Source: Boletus sp. NGJ
Lineage: Eukaryota > Basidiomycota > Agaricomycetes > Boletales > Boletaceae
Direction of reading: 5' to 3'
NCBI GenBank assembly: GCA_019096195.1
Contig: JAGTXK010000141.1
Location: 124,001 to 188,000 of the forward strand
DNA length: 64,000 nucleotides
Positions 32,834 to 44,864 of the stretch are shown piece by piece (positions within the stretch are counted from its first letter, which is position 1; the number at the start of each line of letters is the position of its first letter). The notes below the pieces were generated by a model. The model was not told the origin of the DNA and made no database searches. It saw nothing but the letters and a program-made list of their open reading frames with translations. Made by a program: the position numbers and the translations under genes.

Positions 32834-35059
32834 ATGGTCTATCACCAAATCGGTAACGACCTCAAGGAGTGTGCCCTTCGGCTTTGGAACCATGGATGGG
32901 ATCTCGGAGACATCTGTGAAGTGCTGGGAGTTTCAAGAAGTAGCTGCTACTGATGGCAACAAGTCTTTGAGGAACTCGGCACTGTCAATCGACCACCATC
33001 TCCTCTCGTTGGACGCACCCTACATGATTACTCGAGCAATCCTGGGAGCAATCGAAGACCTCTACCTGCAAGATCCCGACCTTTTCCTTGACAAGATCTG
33101 CACTTGGCTTGCTATCAAACACCATATCGAGATCTCGACATCAGCACTCTCTCGCAACCTGATTGATGCTGGGACTGACACGAAAAATGCTTCAGAAACT
33201 TGCTGAAATGATCACAGATGATACCACCTATTTATTAGCACCCCTATCTACACTTCCGCACTACCTGTAGACGATACACTCGCCTGCTACAACCAAACTC
33301 CATCCTAGCCTTGCCCCGCATACACCTAGAGTAGTCACTCACCATATTCGCCCCCATACGATACACCATACAACCGCACACACCTACGTACGCTTTCACT
33401 AGTCGTACCCTTGTCGTACCCACTACACTACAACACCAAGTAGCCTCACGGCTAAACCCCGGCTTCACAGCCACAAACAAGGCCCGCACGCCTATAAACT
33501 ACGTCTCCCCTCGTGGACCTACCTGATGCAGCGCTCGGTAGCCACACCACGTGACATAACGCCGTACAATGACAGAAACCCCTCTGTCATGTATATGCTC
33601 GTTACACGCACGACCCCCATAGACAGTACCTGACACAGAGCTCGGTACCCTACACAAGTACTAATCAGGAGCCCGCCTCCAGATCCTCGATCCCCGCTCG
33701 CCCCGATCCCTGGCCTACGCCACAAATCACACCCGATGCCATCCCACGATGCCACCACCAAGTACTAATCAAGCCCACGCTAGATTAACCAAAGTACTGA
33801 TCAGGCCAACGTCAGATCACAAGCACCTAGACAAGACCTGATCTGTCCCCCGATATGATCCCGTCTCGATACCCAATCCAACGATCACCCATGCGATGCC
33901 TTACACATCAGTCTTCTATTTCACTCTTGTCCCCATTCCTATTTAGTTTCCCTTTAGATATATCACACGTAGCCACGCCTAGAGCATTCCAGACTACCAT
34001 TTCACTTACATGCGCATACCACGCGCATCTCATTCCATCGTTTCTCTCTTTTGCCATTGGACACTAACATTCCCCCGTTCCTGTGATGTCATACCCAGTA
34101 CCCTACGACGTCATAGCACAGCACGGTCCGTGCGCCACTATCGGTAGTATATAAGTAGCCGGTAGAGTACCCTGTTTCCCCTAGCCTTGAAATTGCTCTT
34201 CTCTCTGTCGCATATTGCTTTAGCTAGCAACGCTTCAGATATTGAGTCTAGGTTTCTTTCTTTCATCCATTGTAGGTTCCTTTCACTTGCTTTGGAGTGC
34301 AATGAGGTTCAACGTGAGAAATTCAAGCAAACCCTTTGAACAGATTTCCTAGGTGATGGATCTGAGTTCGTTGTTGTTGATGAAGCAAGCAAAAATGATT
34401 GAACCTATGCACGACATTTTGGATGGGCTGTGCAGGGACAACGTGCACAGATCCGAGATGTTTTCATCCATGAAACTCAGTACTCGTTATGTACAGCTAT
34501 AACAGTCGATGGATACCTTGCAGCTCGGGTAGTAGAAAGCTCATATGATGCTGAAGATTTCTATGATTTCATTGCTCAAGACATCGTGAGTACATAGAAT
34601 TTTCTTCAAGTTGTATTCTATGACCCAAGATTTATCCTGTTAGCTCCCACACATGAATCTGTATCCCCAGGAACGCTCTATACTTGTTCTTGACAACTGC
34701 CAGATCCATCATAATCAAGACCTTGTTGATCTTGTTGACAGAGCAGGTCTGTCTGAGTCTCTTGTATCAGATTACCTACATACTAGTACATCTTACCTTC
34801 TCAAGGTTGTCTTATACTCTTCCTTCTGCCTTACTCTCCTGATCTTACACCAATTGAGGAATCATTTAGTACTTGTGTGTGTTCCTTCAAAGTATAAAGA
34901 TACTTACTACACATTCATCTAGTCAAGGCTTACATTCAGCACTGTGGTCATGAGTTACGAACACATGAGGATCCCATTCAAATGTTACTTGAAGCTACTG
35001 CATGTATTACTGGCGAGAAAGCACAGGGGTTTAGAAATGCTGGATACATCACGGAATAA
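32834..35059 (+). pseudogene. IS630/Tc1-type DDE transposase of the two-gene transposon
   Basis: The start ATG at 32834 opens a helix-turn-helix N-terminus (QIGNDLKECALRLWNHGWD, then DICEVLGVSRSS). The N-terminal part runs to 33203 and resumes after the nested LTR at 34286 (KFKQTL). The catalytic domain shows EFVVVDEASKND (first Asp), a short intron (about 34587-34643, GTGAGT to TTAG), RSILVLDNCQIHHNQD (second Asp), a probable second intron, and LPYSPDLTPIEESF (Glu). The C-terminus is HCGHELRTHEDPIQ and ends with stop TAA at 35057-35059. In-frame stops (for example within the helix-turn-helix, about 32950, and near 34395) and a frame change about 33020-33040 show it is dead. It is convergent with the accessory gene, their ends 48 bp apart. 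Confidence 0.82.
33204..34285 (+). repeat. Solo LTR nested in the transposase, with CTTGC duplication
   Basis: 1082 bp with TGAAA and TTTCA ends, flanked by CTTGC on both sides (33199-33203 and 34286-34290). It contains a TATATAAG box near 34149, and three AGTACTRATCA units (about 33657, 33756, 33792). No internal retroelement domains. The LTR family is different from the other two in the window. Orientation follows the TATA-like box. Confidence 0.88.
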
Positions 35060-35107
35060 ACAGCATGTGCCATAGAAGTGAATGTATGCTGCAAAAACAG
35101 TTGTCAC

Positions 35108-36937
35108 TTATGCTTGATGTAATTTGATTGACTTGCAAAACCTATAGTGGGCATCGAGGAATGCCTCCCAACCTAACTTTGTAAACTTCCCATAGTCTCT
35201 CCACTCTTTCTCCTCAAGCCTCTCAACACCACAGTGACCTGGGCAATATTTGAGCATTGCAAGCTTTCCCTCATCATTTTCTGAAATTCTGAACTGGGCA
35301 CAAAAGTCTGAGAGCAACACATTGTGAGATGTTGTTGTACCAGGCTAATACAAGCCAGTGGAGGATTGATACATAAATCCAGTACCAGCTGGTTGTTGAT
35401 ATGGATATGGAGCTGCCATAGGTGCCATGCCGCTGGCGGCAGGAATGAAGTGACCATGACTGTAAGGCAGGAGATAGTATGGTCTAGGAGGCCCAGGATA
35501 TCCATAAGGTGGCGGAGCATAGCCCAGTGGCACAGAATAGTATTCCATGTGAGGAGGTCCATTAGCCACTGGCAGAAAAGTGATAGGATCTGTTGAAGGA
35601 TTTGCTTTTTGTGGTGACGTCGTAATATTCAGGACTTTCTTGAGTCACTTGTTCACAGAGAAATGCTAAGAGTTCGGTGGAGCTGAGACATCTGCTGTTC
35701 CAGCAGCCTACAATGATCAAACCATTATCAGTAATATGACAAGCTGAATAAAATGTCTACCTACAATAGCATTGGCCCAAAATTCGATTCAATAGGGCGT
35801 CAGCTCAAAATAGCTTTCAGTTGTGTTGTTTTTCCATACGCGCTTGTCAGGAAAATCTCTAACATTTCCAATGGGATACTCTTTCATCAGCTTGGCCATG
35901 GCATCATCATGTTTTGCTGTCATGGCAGACTTTAGACGATCATCAGACATCCACAATACACTTTGGAATGATGCCATCAACTTACAATTACACTTTTGGT
36001 ATCTGCTGGTTCTTTGACACTATCGTCGTTGAAACCTGTGTGTCGATCTTGGCGATCACCACGAACAGTGACCCATTCCTATATTTTTTTCACTACATGA
36101 GCACATTGATCACATATATGCACTGGGTTTACATACACCGTTGTTGTCCTTTGATGGTTTTGGTGTATAAAGCCAGACAACAACATTGTTGGTTGCACAT
36201 TTTGCCTTGATGGCATGAAGAAGTGCTTGAAATCCTGTCTTGTCAGCTACCTTCTTGTGAGGAGCAGAGTGGGGCTGCCCCTCAAACTTCCACTCAAATT
36301 TTGGCACTGGAAGAAGACTGAAATCGCAGGAAAGAATAGATGAGACTTCCGTTTTGAATTTTGCAAAAGACTATGCTGTATTGAATAAAAATGGACCTTT
36401 CGACACAAACAAGGTTGTTGTCGTCATCTTGGAACCTTGCCCCATTTTCTTCTCGAGCACTGGTGTGATCTGATAGACTTGAATGTAAACAGTGAATACA
36501 CAAGGAGGCTCTTTCTTGTCTGATTCATTGTCATGGATACCTTTATCTTTTGTGTTATCTGCCTCTGCATCAGCTACCTTCCATTTCTTCAGTGGAGCAC
36601 TGCAATTAGCGTGATCTTCGACAATTGTGTTGCTAGTACCGAAATACGAAGGGGTGTGATTGATGAAGTGGAGGCCTCCTGCAGAGATCACTTCACCACT
36701 AAGCTGCAGCTCCAACTCTGAGTCCTCCCCAATGACACAAACACTTGCTGGGGATTGGGGTGGGTCTGAAAGTGGTGGGCTTCCTCACTCTGAGTTCGGC
36801 AGGACCACAGCTGAATCTCTTGAAGGCTGCACAGGAACCTTGATGGTGAGCTTCAAGTTCTCCATGTGGCTAGTGCCAGCTGTCACCATAGATGTGGTAC
36901 ATTTTGCAGGCTTTGTGGTGCGTTTTCTCTTGGTCAT
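35108..36937 (-). pseudogene. Accessory gene of the two-gene transposon
   Basis: Not a family I can name. The start at 36937 reads MTKRKRTTKPAKC. Exon-like blocks follow: a long block to about 36140 (with VYQITPVLEKKMGQGSK, FEWKFEGQPHSAPHKKV and KCATNNVVVWLYTPKPS), one at about 35970-35760 (KEYPIGNVRDFPDKRVW, then YFELTPYRIEFWANAI), a Pro/Tyr/Gly-rich linker (APPPYGYPGPPRPYYLLPYS, about 35510) and a C-terminal helical domain at 35330-35108 (LLSDFCAQFRISENDEGKLA, then EWRDYGKFTKLGWEAFLDAH). One in-frame TGA near 36787 and a stop before the last domain suggest decay, though the latter could be spliced out. The layout resembles the gene at 24.4-26.0 kb. It could be a DNA-binding or transposition partner; that is inference only. 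Confidence 0.6.
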
Positions 36938-36999
36938 GCTGATTGACGTGGAGCAAATGAGCTTTAGAGTACAGAGATGACACTAGTACATTGGTCACA

Positions 37000-37079
37000 G
37001 TACTGATATCCTTTTTTGTCCAACCACCGTCGCATCTCGGATTTTTATTGCATAATCTCAAGCTTTCTGCACAGCGCTG
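37000..37079 (-). repeat. Right terminal inverted repeat of the two-gene transposon
   Basis: Reverse complement of 32706-32785, ending CTGCACAGCGCTG before the TA duplication. The match includes the inner GATATCAGTAC end. Confidence 0.92.
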
Positions 37080-37081
37080 TA

Positions 37082-37814
37082 AGCACAATTGACCGCATTC
37101 GGACTGTTCAAAGTGCCGGTGCAGCATGATAATGGGTCACTTTGGGTCATCATGTTCATTGTTCATTTCCTCACCATTTCATACTTTCTAGACCTTATAA
37201 CCTGATAGTAATGCTACAGTACCATACATCCCATATATCTGATCTAGTCTATTTGTGGTGTTGTGTTTTCTATGTGACTTACAAATTCATTGTTCAAAGT
37301 GCCAGTGGATGACTGTGATTCATGATGAGGAACTCTAACAATCGACGTAATCGATGTCCAATATGTGTCACGCATGACCAATGTCCAATCGGTGGAAGCG
37401 AGATAAGGAACGCCGCAGCGTTCGTGTCGTAAACGAAGAGGTGGAACTGTAGGCCCAGCTTCAAGATTCCGGAAAAGTGGGACACAGCACAGCACAGGTG
37501 TGTGGTATTTTTACTTGATGATCTGCTCTTCCATGCGATTTGTGGCATTACACCATGCATAGCGAACAATATGCTTCAGGCCAAGCCGGGCCTGAACAAC
37601 ACTACCAGCAATGGTTCACGACGCACCCCGTGCACGTCCATATGGTTGACTTGCGTCGATTGCAAGAAGATCTTAAAGCTCTCCATATTCTTGAGAGTGA
37701 GATATCAATCCAGTTCCTGGTGGGGCAACTTTACCACCAACTTCAGCTAAGAATGTCACCGCTGAATCGATAAGTTATTCGAGCAGGCTCAGCCACGGTT
37801 GTGTGTAACAGAAC
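37082..37814. other. Unassigned stretch with a duplicated segment
   Basis: An open frame at about 37546-37773 (PEQHYQQWFTTHPVHVHMVD) is the only coding-like text. A diverged version of the same DNA recurs at 49950-50270, upstream of WD40 gene C. I see no known domain. Confidence 0.4.
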
Positions 37815-40368
37815 TCATATGTACGCTGTGACTCGTGAGATGACAGGAACTCTAAGAACGACGTGATCATCAATTACACACATACACCAACGTGTCATGC
37901 ACGGATCAATGTGTCCCATCTTCGTTAACCAGGCTCCGGCACAATATCCATGCGGGCAAGTTGAACTTACACCCGACTGAAACAGTAGCGTCACCTGCTT
38001 CTTGCTGATGTATTCCACCGTGAGGCTAGCAATCAAAGTTGAAAGAGTGAGTGCGCACCACGACACGGACCCCCGTTGGTATGACCGAGGCCTGAGATAC
38101 ATCGTTCCCTTGGTGCACCTAATGAAAAAGTGAGTTGTTACGACATGATCTATCGTCGCGAGAAACACACACAGGACTGGTTGCCTTTGTATCTGCACGA
38201 TCTTGTCCGCGAGTGGAGGGGTCCATGTTCGAATGGCTCGCTTCTGTAGTTTTGGTGTTTGTCTTCGGCTGAGACGCAGAATCAACTACGTCGCTGACAA
38301 ATACACCAAAGGATCAGCAAACCTGTTCTTCTGGTTTTCGTTTTTTGGGATCTTGATGGATGGATTTTGCGACCGTTCGCTGGACATTGTTCGTCAGAGA
38401 CACCGCGCACCATTTGTCTACCAAGGAAGAGGACACTAACCAGCCTACGTTGAGCCGCAGCCATTCTGGAAGGTCCCTTGTTTGCAGTGTTCCCTCTCGC
38501 CGGTAAGTTGGAGCGTGATCGACGGTTGGCACGTCGAACGGGCTCCCTGGAAAGCCGATCTGGCTGATGCGAACCCTGGTTCTTGCCACCCCTCCTGATC
38601 ACCGCCTGCAGCCACCTTTTAACCATCGGAATGCTCCCAGACGACTCGGCACTATCATGATGCTCCTCTGCAGAAGGCGGCTTAGGAGGAATAGCCATAG
38701 GGAGGGCATCTGGTAACTGCGGGAAGGCCTGGGACGAGCCTGGCAGTGCTACCTCGCCCTCGGGCAAATGGGTAGAGGAAGGCAGTGACAGTTCCTCCAG
38801 CAACATGAACACGAAAACAAAAGTGCAGTGAAATCGGGACAGACCTCATCATAGTCAAACAGGGGTGCAGGTGCACTAGTTGGCACCTCGGCCTTATGCA
38901 GTTATGAAAACTAGCGTCGAAAGGGAAAAGGCCAAAGTCGTACCTCCAGCAGATCACCACCACCGACCTCGCCTTGGTTCTCTGACTCGGGAACACTTGG
39001 CGTCGTGGGTTGTTCCTTGTGCGGGAATGCAGGAGTTAGTGTGACCCTTTCGGTGGGAGGATCACAAACTCGTACCGTAGTCAAGTCATCCTCTTTGTTG
39101 TCACGAGCCCTCGAGGTTGATGATTGCTTGTCTTCTGGCCCATCTTGAGGTTTTTCCACGGGTTCTTCTTGAGTTGGTACCTAAATTGATGTGTACTTTA
39201 TTCAACAAGCCAACATTGTGAATGCATAAATACTTGCATGGAAAGGACCATACGAGTCTGGGAGGATATCGCTGAGATTGCGAACTGTGATTTTCCCATT
39301 CTTTATTCCAGTCGCAACATGGCTGCAATCTGTAGAGAGAGCAATTGACCTTATCTTTTCACTGTCTTTAATGGGTGAGCTGATCCGAGCGAGCGTTGAA
39401 GTGTCCCAGAATGAGACGGAGTCTGCTATGAAAGTCGAAAGGAACTTCCCATTGGCGGCTAGAGCAATAGACACGACCTTGCTCTCGTCATCATTATCGT
39501 CCGGAACCTGCGACTCGGACTCAGCTAGTTGGGCCCCAGTGGACGAGTTGAAAGCAAAGATCTGGTTATTACCAGATGCAGCAAAGATTTGCTGGCCATC
39601 GTTCGACCAGGCAATGGGAGTGACTGCGACCCAATCGAAATTTAAATTGGCCTTGATGATGCTGAGTTGGTCGCCATTGTGAGGGTCGAAGATGCGAATT
39701 GAGTCCTTGCTGGCAGTGGCGACGCGCTCGCCGTTCGGGGAGAATTTCACTCCTTTGACGTCCTCATCATGTTGGAGTAGGCCAACCAATTTCTCGCCGG
39801 TGACGATGTTCCAGATGTTTGCTTCGTTAACGTTGTCAACCCCTCTAGATCTGGTCCCAGTGGCAAACCTGGTCGAATCTGGGGAGACATCGACTGCAAT
39901 CACGTCCTTTCTACCCTCCACCTCGAGGGCTTTTGCCCGGATTTTTTCGTTCCATACGCTTGCCCCCTCCGTGGTCCCGCAAACTATCCACTTCCAATCC
40001 CTGGACACAGAAATGGCGTTCAAGTCCATTCCCAATTGCTTTCCCACCTCTTGACTATCTGGCAGTCGCCATCGTTGAATTCCGTCTCCAGTCCCGCTTA
40101 GTAAATGCATTCTGTCAGGGTGGAAAGCGACTGAGTATACAGCACCAGAGCCATCTGCGTCAAGCACTGTTGTGTGGTCTTGCTGAACTGTCAGTGTTAT
40201 ACAATCACTCCCGAGCCCTGCTACGCACTGTTCTTCATTAACGACATCCTCCACGCCCGCAGGTTTCGCAGTATCGAGAGAAGTGTGAGGTTGACTCGTA
40301 AGACGGAGAGAGGGCTGGACAAACAAATCTCTCCCTGCTTGGTCGGTTACGGACACGCCTCGTGGCAT
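37815..40368 (-). CDS. Seven-bladed WD40 repeat protein, paralogue A
   Basis: The first exon (40368-39238, 377 codons) holds an N-terminal extension and seven WD40 units, enough for one closed propeller. Typical blades include AVYSVAFHPDRMHLLSGTGD, VKGVKFSPNGERVATASKDS and IRSIAL. Downstream exons, all phase 0, are 39180-39076, 39015-38944, 38892-38845 and one starting 38794, encoding a Ser/Pro-rich tail with a basic block (MVKRWLQAVIRRGGKN). The first intron begins GC (CAT|gcaagt) where paralogues B and C have GT. The C-terminus is unsure: one frame ends at 38026, another at 37815. Function unknown; WD40 propellers are protein-binding scaffolds. This is the best-preserved of three duplicated copies. 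Confidence 0.68.
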
Positions 40369-40734
40369 TGGCGCTTATTCTTATTCCCATCAAGGCGACC
40401 TCGTTGGGAACTCTGGCCCGTCATTGACAACGGTATACTATCGAACTTGCGACTGCCCGTCGTATCTCCTCGGCTGAATTCAAGTTGCAGAACTTTATAC
40501 CGATTGCACCGAGCGTATGATGGTTCATCAACATCTCGAGTTGATCCACGATTTTCATTGTTGACAGGATTTTGGAGAGAACATCAAGTACATCCATCCC
40601 AGCCCCTGAGCCCGAGCCCCGTGGACGCGTATTCACAAAGATGGCATCCTTGGGTGCAGCCGGTACGTCGTCACTGTCGTGTTGTGGAATCCAAGAGTAT
40701 CAATATACACTGTCGTCGTCGTCTCAACTCCAGC

Positions 40735-41098
40735 GACCATTGGCTCTTGCTCGCCGTCGACACGCGCCGGCCGCCTCAGAACCGGATGTGGCGGTGCGAA
40801 GTGACGGAGTTCTTATAGCCATACACGAGTCGGTCCCCACGGCTCCGCGTCACGTTTGACGAAGCGACCGCGCCGGATCTGTTGCTCAAGGTCGAGCACC
40901 TCACGTTCCAAGGTGCCCTCCGCACGGTACAAAAACAAAAGATGACGATTATCCAACCGGAACCGAGGCTGCGCAGTGTCAGGGTGTAGCTAATGTGCTG
41001 TCCGCGTCCGATCCTGGCTGGATGCATTTCCGGGTCACGCTCGTTCTGACGCCGCGTCAGCAGGATCACGAGAGACGGGCGGCCCGATCGTGTTGAGG
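40735..41098 (+). pseudogene. Fragment of the F-box gene (inverted copy)
   Basis: Matches the middle of the F-box gene at 56542-57855 in the opposite orientation: LAVDTRRPPQN, RVTFDEATAPD and QKQKMTIIQPEPRLRS are all readable. Frames are broken and no F-box is present. It is part of the inverted duplication that also holds the decayed MFS gene next door. Confidence 0.85.
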
Positions 41099-41187
41099 TC
41101 AATCCATGCGGTGGCTGCTTTCGAATGTGTCATCATGATGCATTGCAACATGGTCTGTAGCATTTTTTTTGTTCCTCCGGTATAGTA

Positions 41188-42440
41188 TCAAGGCGTGTAT
41201 GTTTTGGATGTTGGAATGCCCGCCTTTTGCGCGATCGCCCCCGTGATGAACGGAATCAACGCCGAGCCGGCTTGTCCCCCGCCCGCGACCCACCCGAGGG
41301 CGCCAGTGAGGAGCCATTGCGGGAGGACCTGGCCAGCGTGGTACATCGCGACGGGGTACATCGTGCCGAGGAGGAACCCGATGCATGCGACGGCGATAGC
41401 ATTGCCGATGAGGGAGGGGACGAACCAGACGATGAATTCGAGTCTGGGGATGGGGATGGAGTGTGAGATTCTGCTGTTCGCAAGAGAAAAGGAAAAGAAA
41501 GGGGAAAGGGGCTCACGCGATCGCGAGGAGGGTATAAACGAGCAACGCGAAATGTACTCAAACGATTCGCGCATACCATATCCTGTCAAAGACGTCAGCA
41601 TCGACGAGACGGGATCAACGATACATCTAAATCCGGACCACACCTGCCATGAGCAGACCCATCCGGAGCCCGGGATTGTCCTTGAAGCGAACGATGTAGC
41701 CGACATATTGGGCAGCCTGAGGAGTGGAGTAATGCCGGTGCCAGTGAATGCGTGAGGACGACAGAACCCCTTTTGCTTACCTCCAATGCCATTCCACAGC
41801 CGTTAATGGTGTACGCAAACACGAAGGCGGGGAAGGGGACCGCTGCCGCTGCGGTGCAATACGCGACAACCTGGAATACCGATCCTAGGCAACGATAGAT
41901 AACTGAGCTTCACGATTCTGAACAGGGACACGGATTACCTATCACGAGAATCTAACCGACGGGCCGTCGGCAAAGAAATACAAATGGAAACGGGGACAGA
42001 TCACGGACTTCTCCAAAGCTGATCCTCTTCGTCAGGAACATGTTGCCGATTGAATGAACCCCTGTGTTACACATGCACAAAAAATCCAACGGTCGAGCTT
42101 CGCGTTGTCCACTACCAAGGTCGTAAAGACGAATATCAACGACACCACGGCATACCCATCCTCTGAGAGCATACGTACATGATGCACTTGCTGTATCCTT
42201 GGCAACAATAATTGTCGTTCCACCCGGCGAGAATCGGGGTCCAGCACAACGTTGCAAAGTGAATGTTGGCACGCAGCGAGAGGGACGGGTGACGATCTGG
42301 TTTGTCGGCATTCGTCACATTGGGTTTCACAGTGGCTTCGACGTTCCCATTACTTGCGTATGACTGAATAAAAGGGCGTAGCCTGTGCGCAGGGGGGCCA
42401 ACTGCGATTGCAATAGAAGCGGATTGTTCTTACCATGCCA
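41188..42440 (-). pseudogene. Decayed MFS permease, paralogue 1 (internally deleted)
   Basis: The first part (about 42360-42180) reads HPSLSLRANIHFATLCWTPI, then a damaged LAGWND segment. The next pieces reach the INGCGMALE helix near 41800. The last part (about 41480-41190) reads EFIVWFVPSLIGNAIAVACI and MYPVAMYHAGQVLPQWLLTG. The block for the middle membrane helices, present in paralogues 2 and 3, is missing. So this is a truncated pseudogene. It is the sister of the gene at 54.1-56.3 kb in the inverted duplication. Confidence 0.82.
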
Positions 42441-42693
42441 CACTCGTCAAGTACGCTTGGTAGTATCAACCTGAGAGGTGAAAGAGCGAGGAAAGAATGC
42501 AACTTAATGCAGGCAAACGCGAGGCCGTACCCGCCTCAACACTTTCCCGTTGGCCACTGCGGAGTCCGGACATGTCAGATGATTGCAATGGAGTGCTTCG
42601 ATTAGGACAAGCACATGTTTCACATCGTATATCTGTACATGTCTGGATTCTATATCTGTAGTCAGGTTCGTAACGGTCGTCAATATTGCGTTT

Positions 42694-44864
42694 TCAATCC
42701 GTGCGCCGTGATCCCTTGCTCGGGACGAGTGCCCAGAGGCCCGTCATGAATGCCATCATTACCACTAACCTATACACGACATGTAAGAGCCACCCGGCCA
42801 ACAGAGACTATCACACTCACAAAGGCTGCAAGGAGCTGATACCCGATTTGGACGCAATTGCACCCGTCATAAAAGGAAACAGCGCTGAACCCGCCTGACC
42901 AAATCCAGCAATCCACCCAATTGAACCTATCACGTTCATCAGCACCAATAACCTTGGACAAGAGATTCGATGAGGGAGTCACCAGTCAGCAGCCAAGCGG
43001 GCAAGACGCGTCCAGCGTGATTCATCGTGATTGGATACATCGGTCCAAGCAGGACACCAATGATCGAAACAGAGACGGCACCACCGATCAGCGATGGTAC
43101 TAACCAGACGACCAATTCCAATCCGATCGCAAGAAGTGCATAAACAAACAAAACCCTCCGTTCTCCCACCTAAAAGGGTCGGGGTATGACAAGGTAAGGT
43201 GACTGATGCAGAGAAGATTACCCTTTGGTTGAGCCACAACAAGGCAACACGACCCGTCGTCAGACCTATTCGTTGACGTATAGGTGGCGTGCGGTTAGAC
43301 TCTTCCTAGGTGAGACGTACCTCCAAAAAATCCTGATGATATATATCCAGATGATGGGCCACCACCACGGACGTCGATGATATACGTTACAATCCAGCCT
43401 GATCATCGTCGTGAATCCGGCGCAGAATATAGAAACATCGTCGTGGCAGACATACCTCCAAGGGTAACCTCGACGCCCACATAGACAAGAATGAATACAG
43501 CAAGGAGGTGCACATCCTTCAATGCAAATATCTGCCTAAAGTGACTGTTTTCACTCTCGCTCCGCTCCCCTGCAGATTGTCCGATTTGAGCCAGGCACTC
43601 TTCAAGCGATGTAAGCGATGAATATAAGTGAATCAGGGTAGAATCGGACCATCCTGGCTCTTTAAGCGAAAGACGGCAATCAAGAGGACAGTATTTATCG
43701 ATGCGACACCCAGCGACACGAGATAGTGGAAAGACCAGTGTGGTAGCTGAGAAAACTGGGTGGCAACGAGCGGAGACGACAATGCTCCAGCACCTTTCAA
43801 CGTTCAACGCGTGAGCACCCCACAGGACGCAACGCACGACACCCCGTACCATAAGCCTACCCCGATTCAGCCATGTTCGATAGACGGAGGAACAAACGTA
43901 TCAACGTACTGCGTGCAAGAGTCCCATCTTGGCTTCTGCATTGTCCTTGAGGCTAGCTACGAAACCGTTCGCTTGAGCGTCCTAGAAGGGAGTCTAACGA
44001 CACAAAAAACACCCAACACGAACAACGGACCTGCAACGCCATACCGATGCCATTGATGGCATAGCCGAGCACGAACGCTGGAAAAGGTAAAGCAGCCGCT
44101 TCGATGCTATACCCAATCATCTGAAGTACAGATCCTGGAAAGCGAACACGATGAATCCGTCGTTGCCCCTTTCCTCCTGGCAGGAAGAGCGGCCCCCAAG
44201 TGCAGACGACGTACCGAGGAGGATCACCTGTCGTCCAAGACTCAGTGCGTCAGCATCCCAAGACCACCCCGGAACGACACAAAACGACCTTGCCAAACCC
44301 ATATCGATCATTCAACACCACATTCGAAAATGCGCCTGTCAGAAACCCCTTTGAGAAAACCATTGTCGTCAACATCCCTGTTCCACCGCCCCAACACAGA
44401 TCGAAAGTCGAGGCGACACTCACAGCGCAAGCAAATACGAAAATCAACGATACGACCGCAAAGTTGATCTGTCAACGTGTTCACGTCAACATTCAACACG
44501 TCTGACGCCCCAAAAGCACGCAAGTCCCAATCACGATCGTGATACCCACGTTGTAGACTTTTTGAATCCGTGGCAATAACGGGCCTGTCGTCCCGTCGTT
44601 CCAACCCGTGAGGTATAGCGTCCAACAGAGGGTCGCGAATTGGAGGCGTGCACGGAGGCGTTGTGCCTTGGTTTGAACCACGATGTGATTTGCGATACCC
44701 GTGGTCGACTTTGCAGTGTGAGATGCGATAGCATCATTCTTGCGCGCAAGGTCGTTCAACTCGACATTGTCGCCAATCCGAACATCATGATGGTCATCGC
44801 TGGATCGGGCTGTCGGATGTCGTGGATTGGCACCACTTTCTGCGGAAACGCTGGTGGTCTGCAT
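42694..44864 (-). CDS. MFS permease, paralogue 2 (intact)
   Basis: A major facilitator transporter with about twelve exons. The start ATG at 44864 opens an about 75-residue cytosolic N-terminus, then membrane helices beginning RLRARLQFATLCWTLYLTGW and the signature GTTGPLLPRIQKVYN. Further blocks: INFAVVSLIFVFACA, GFLTGAFSNVVLNDRYGFGK, FVLGYAINGIGMALQ, DAQANGFVASLKDNAEAKMG, SSPLVATQFSQLPHWSFHYL, IFALKDVHLLAVFILVYVGV, WIVTYIIDVRGGGPSSGY, VVWLVPSLIGGAVSVSIIGV and GWIAGFGQAGSALFPFMTG, ending SRRTD at 42694. Introns are 50-110 nt. The layout fits the agaricomycete 'general substrate transporter' group near FucP-type permeases; substrate unknown. Its frame is open throughout, unlike paralogues 1 and 3. 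Fragments of a near copy lie at 46.3, 49.4 and 53.7 kb on the other strand. Confidence 0.82.

Larger units (their letters stand above)
32706..37079 (+). mobile_element. Two-gene IS630/Tc1-type DNA transposon with nested LTR
   Basis: A 4374-bp element bounded by 80-bp inverted repeats starting CAGCGCTGTGCAG and flanked by TA (32704-32705, 37080-37081). The flanks GCT and AGC make an original target GCTTAAGC, a perfect palindrome. It holds a DDE transposase on the plus strand (32834-35059) and an accessory gene on the minus strand (36937-35108). The genes converge, and each starts about 50-60 bp inside its own terminal repeat. A 1.08-kb solo LTR interrupts the transposase. Terminal repeat, TA duplication and transposase type all point to the IS630-Tc1-mariner superfamily. 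The second gene is unusual for that superfamily. Decayed, so presumably immobile now. Confidence 0.85.
40735..42660 (-). repeat. Arm of an inverted segmental duplication (F-box/MFS locus)
   Basis: Reverse-complement match to about 53900-57400: MFS upstream region, MFS gene, intergenic strip and F-box middle. This arm has lost the MFS middle and both ends of the F-box gene. Even the short MFS-to-F-box strip is conserved (41110-41220 against 56340-56470). Confidence 0.8.

Noticed and set aside
39278-40054. Plus-strand open frames opposite WD40 paralogue A
   Set aside because: Antisense shadows of the WD40 exon with no domain of their own.
43760-44056. Plus-strand open frame over the MFS gene
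   Set aside because: Antisense to intact MFS exons.
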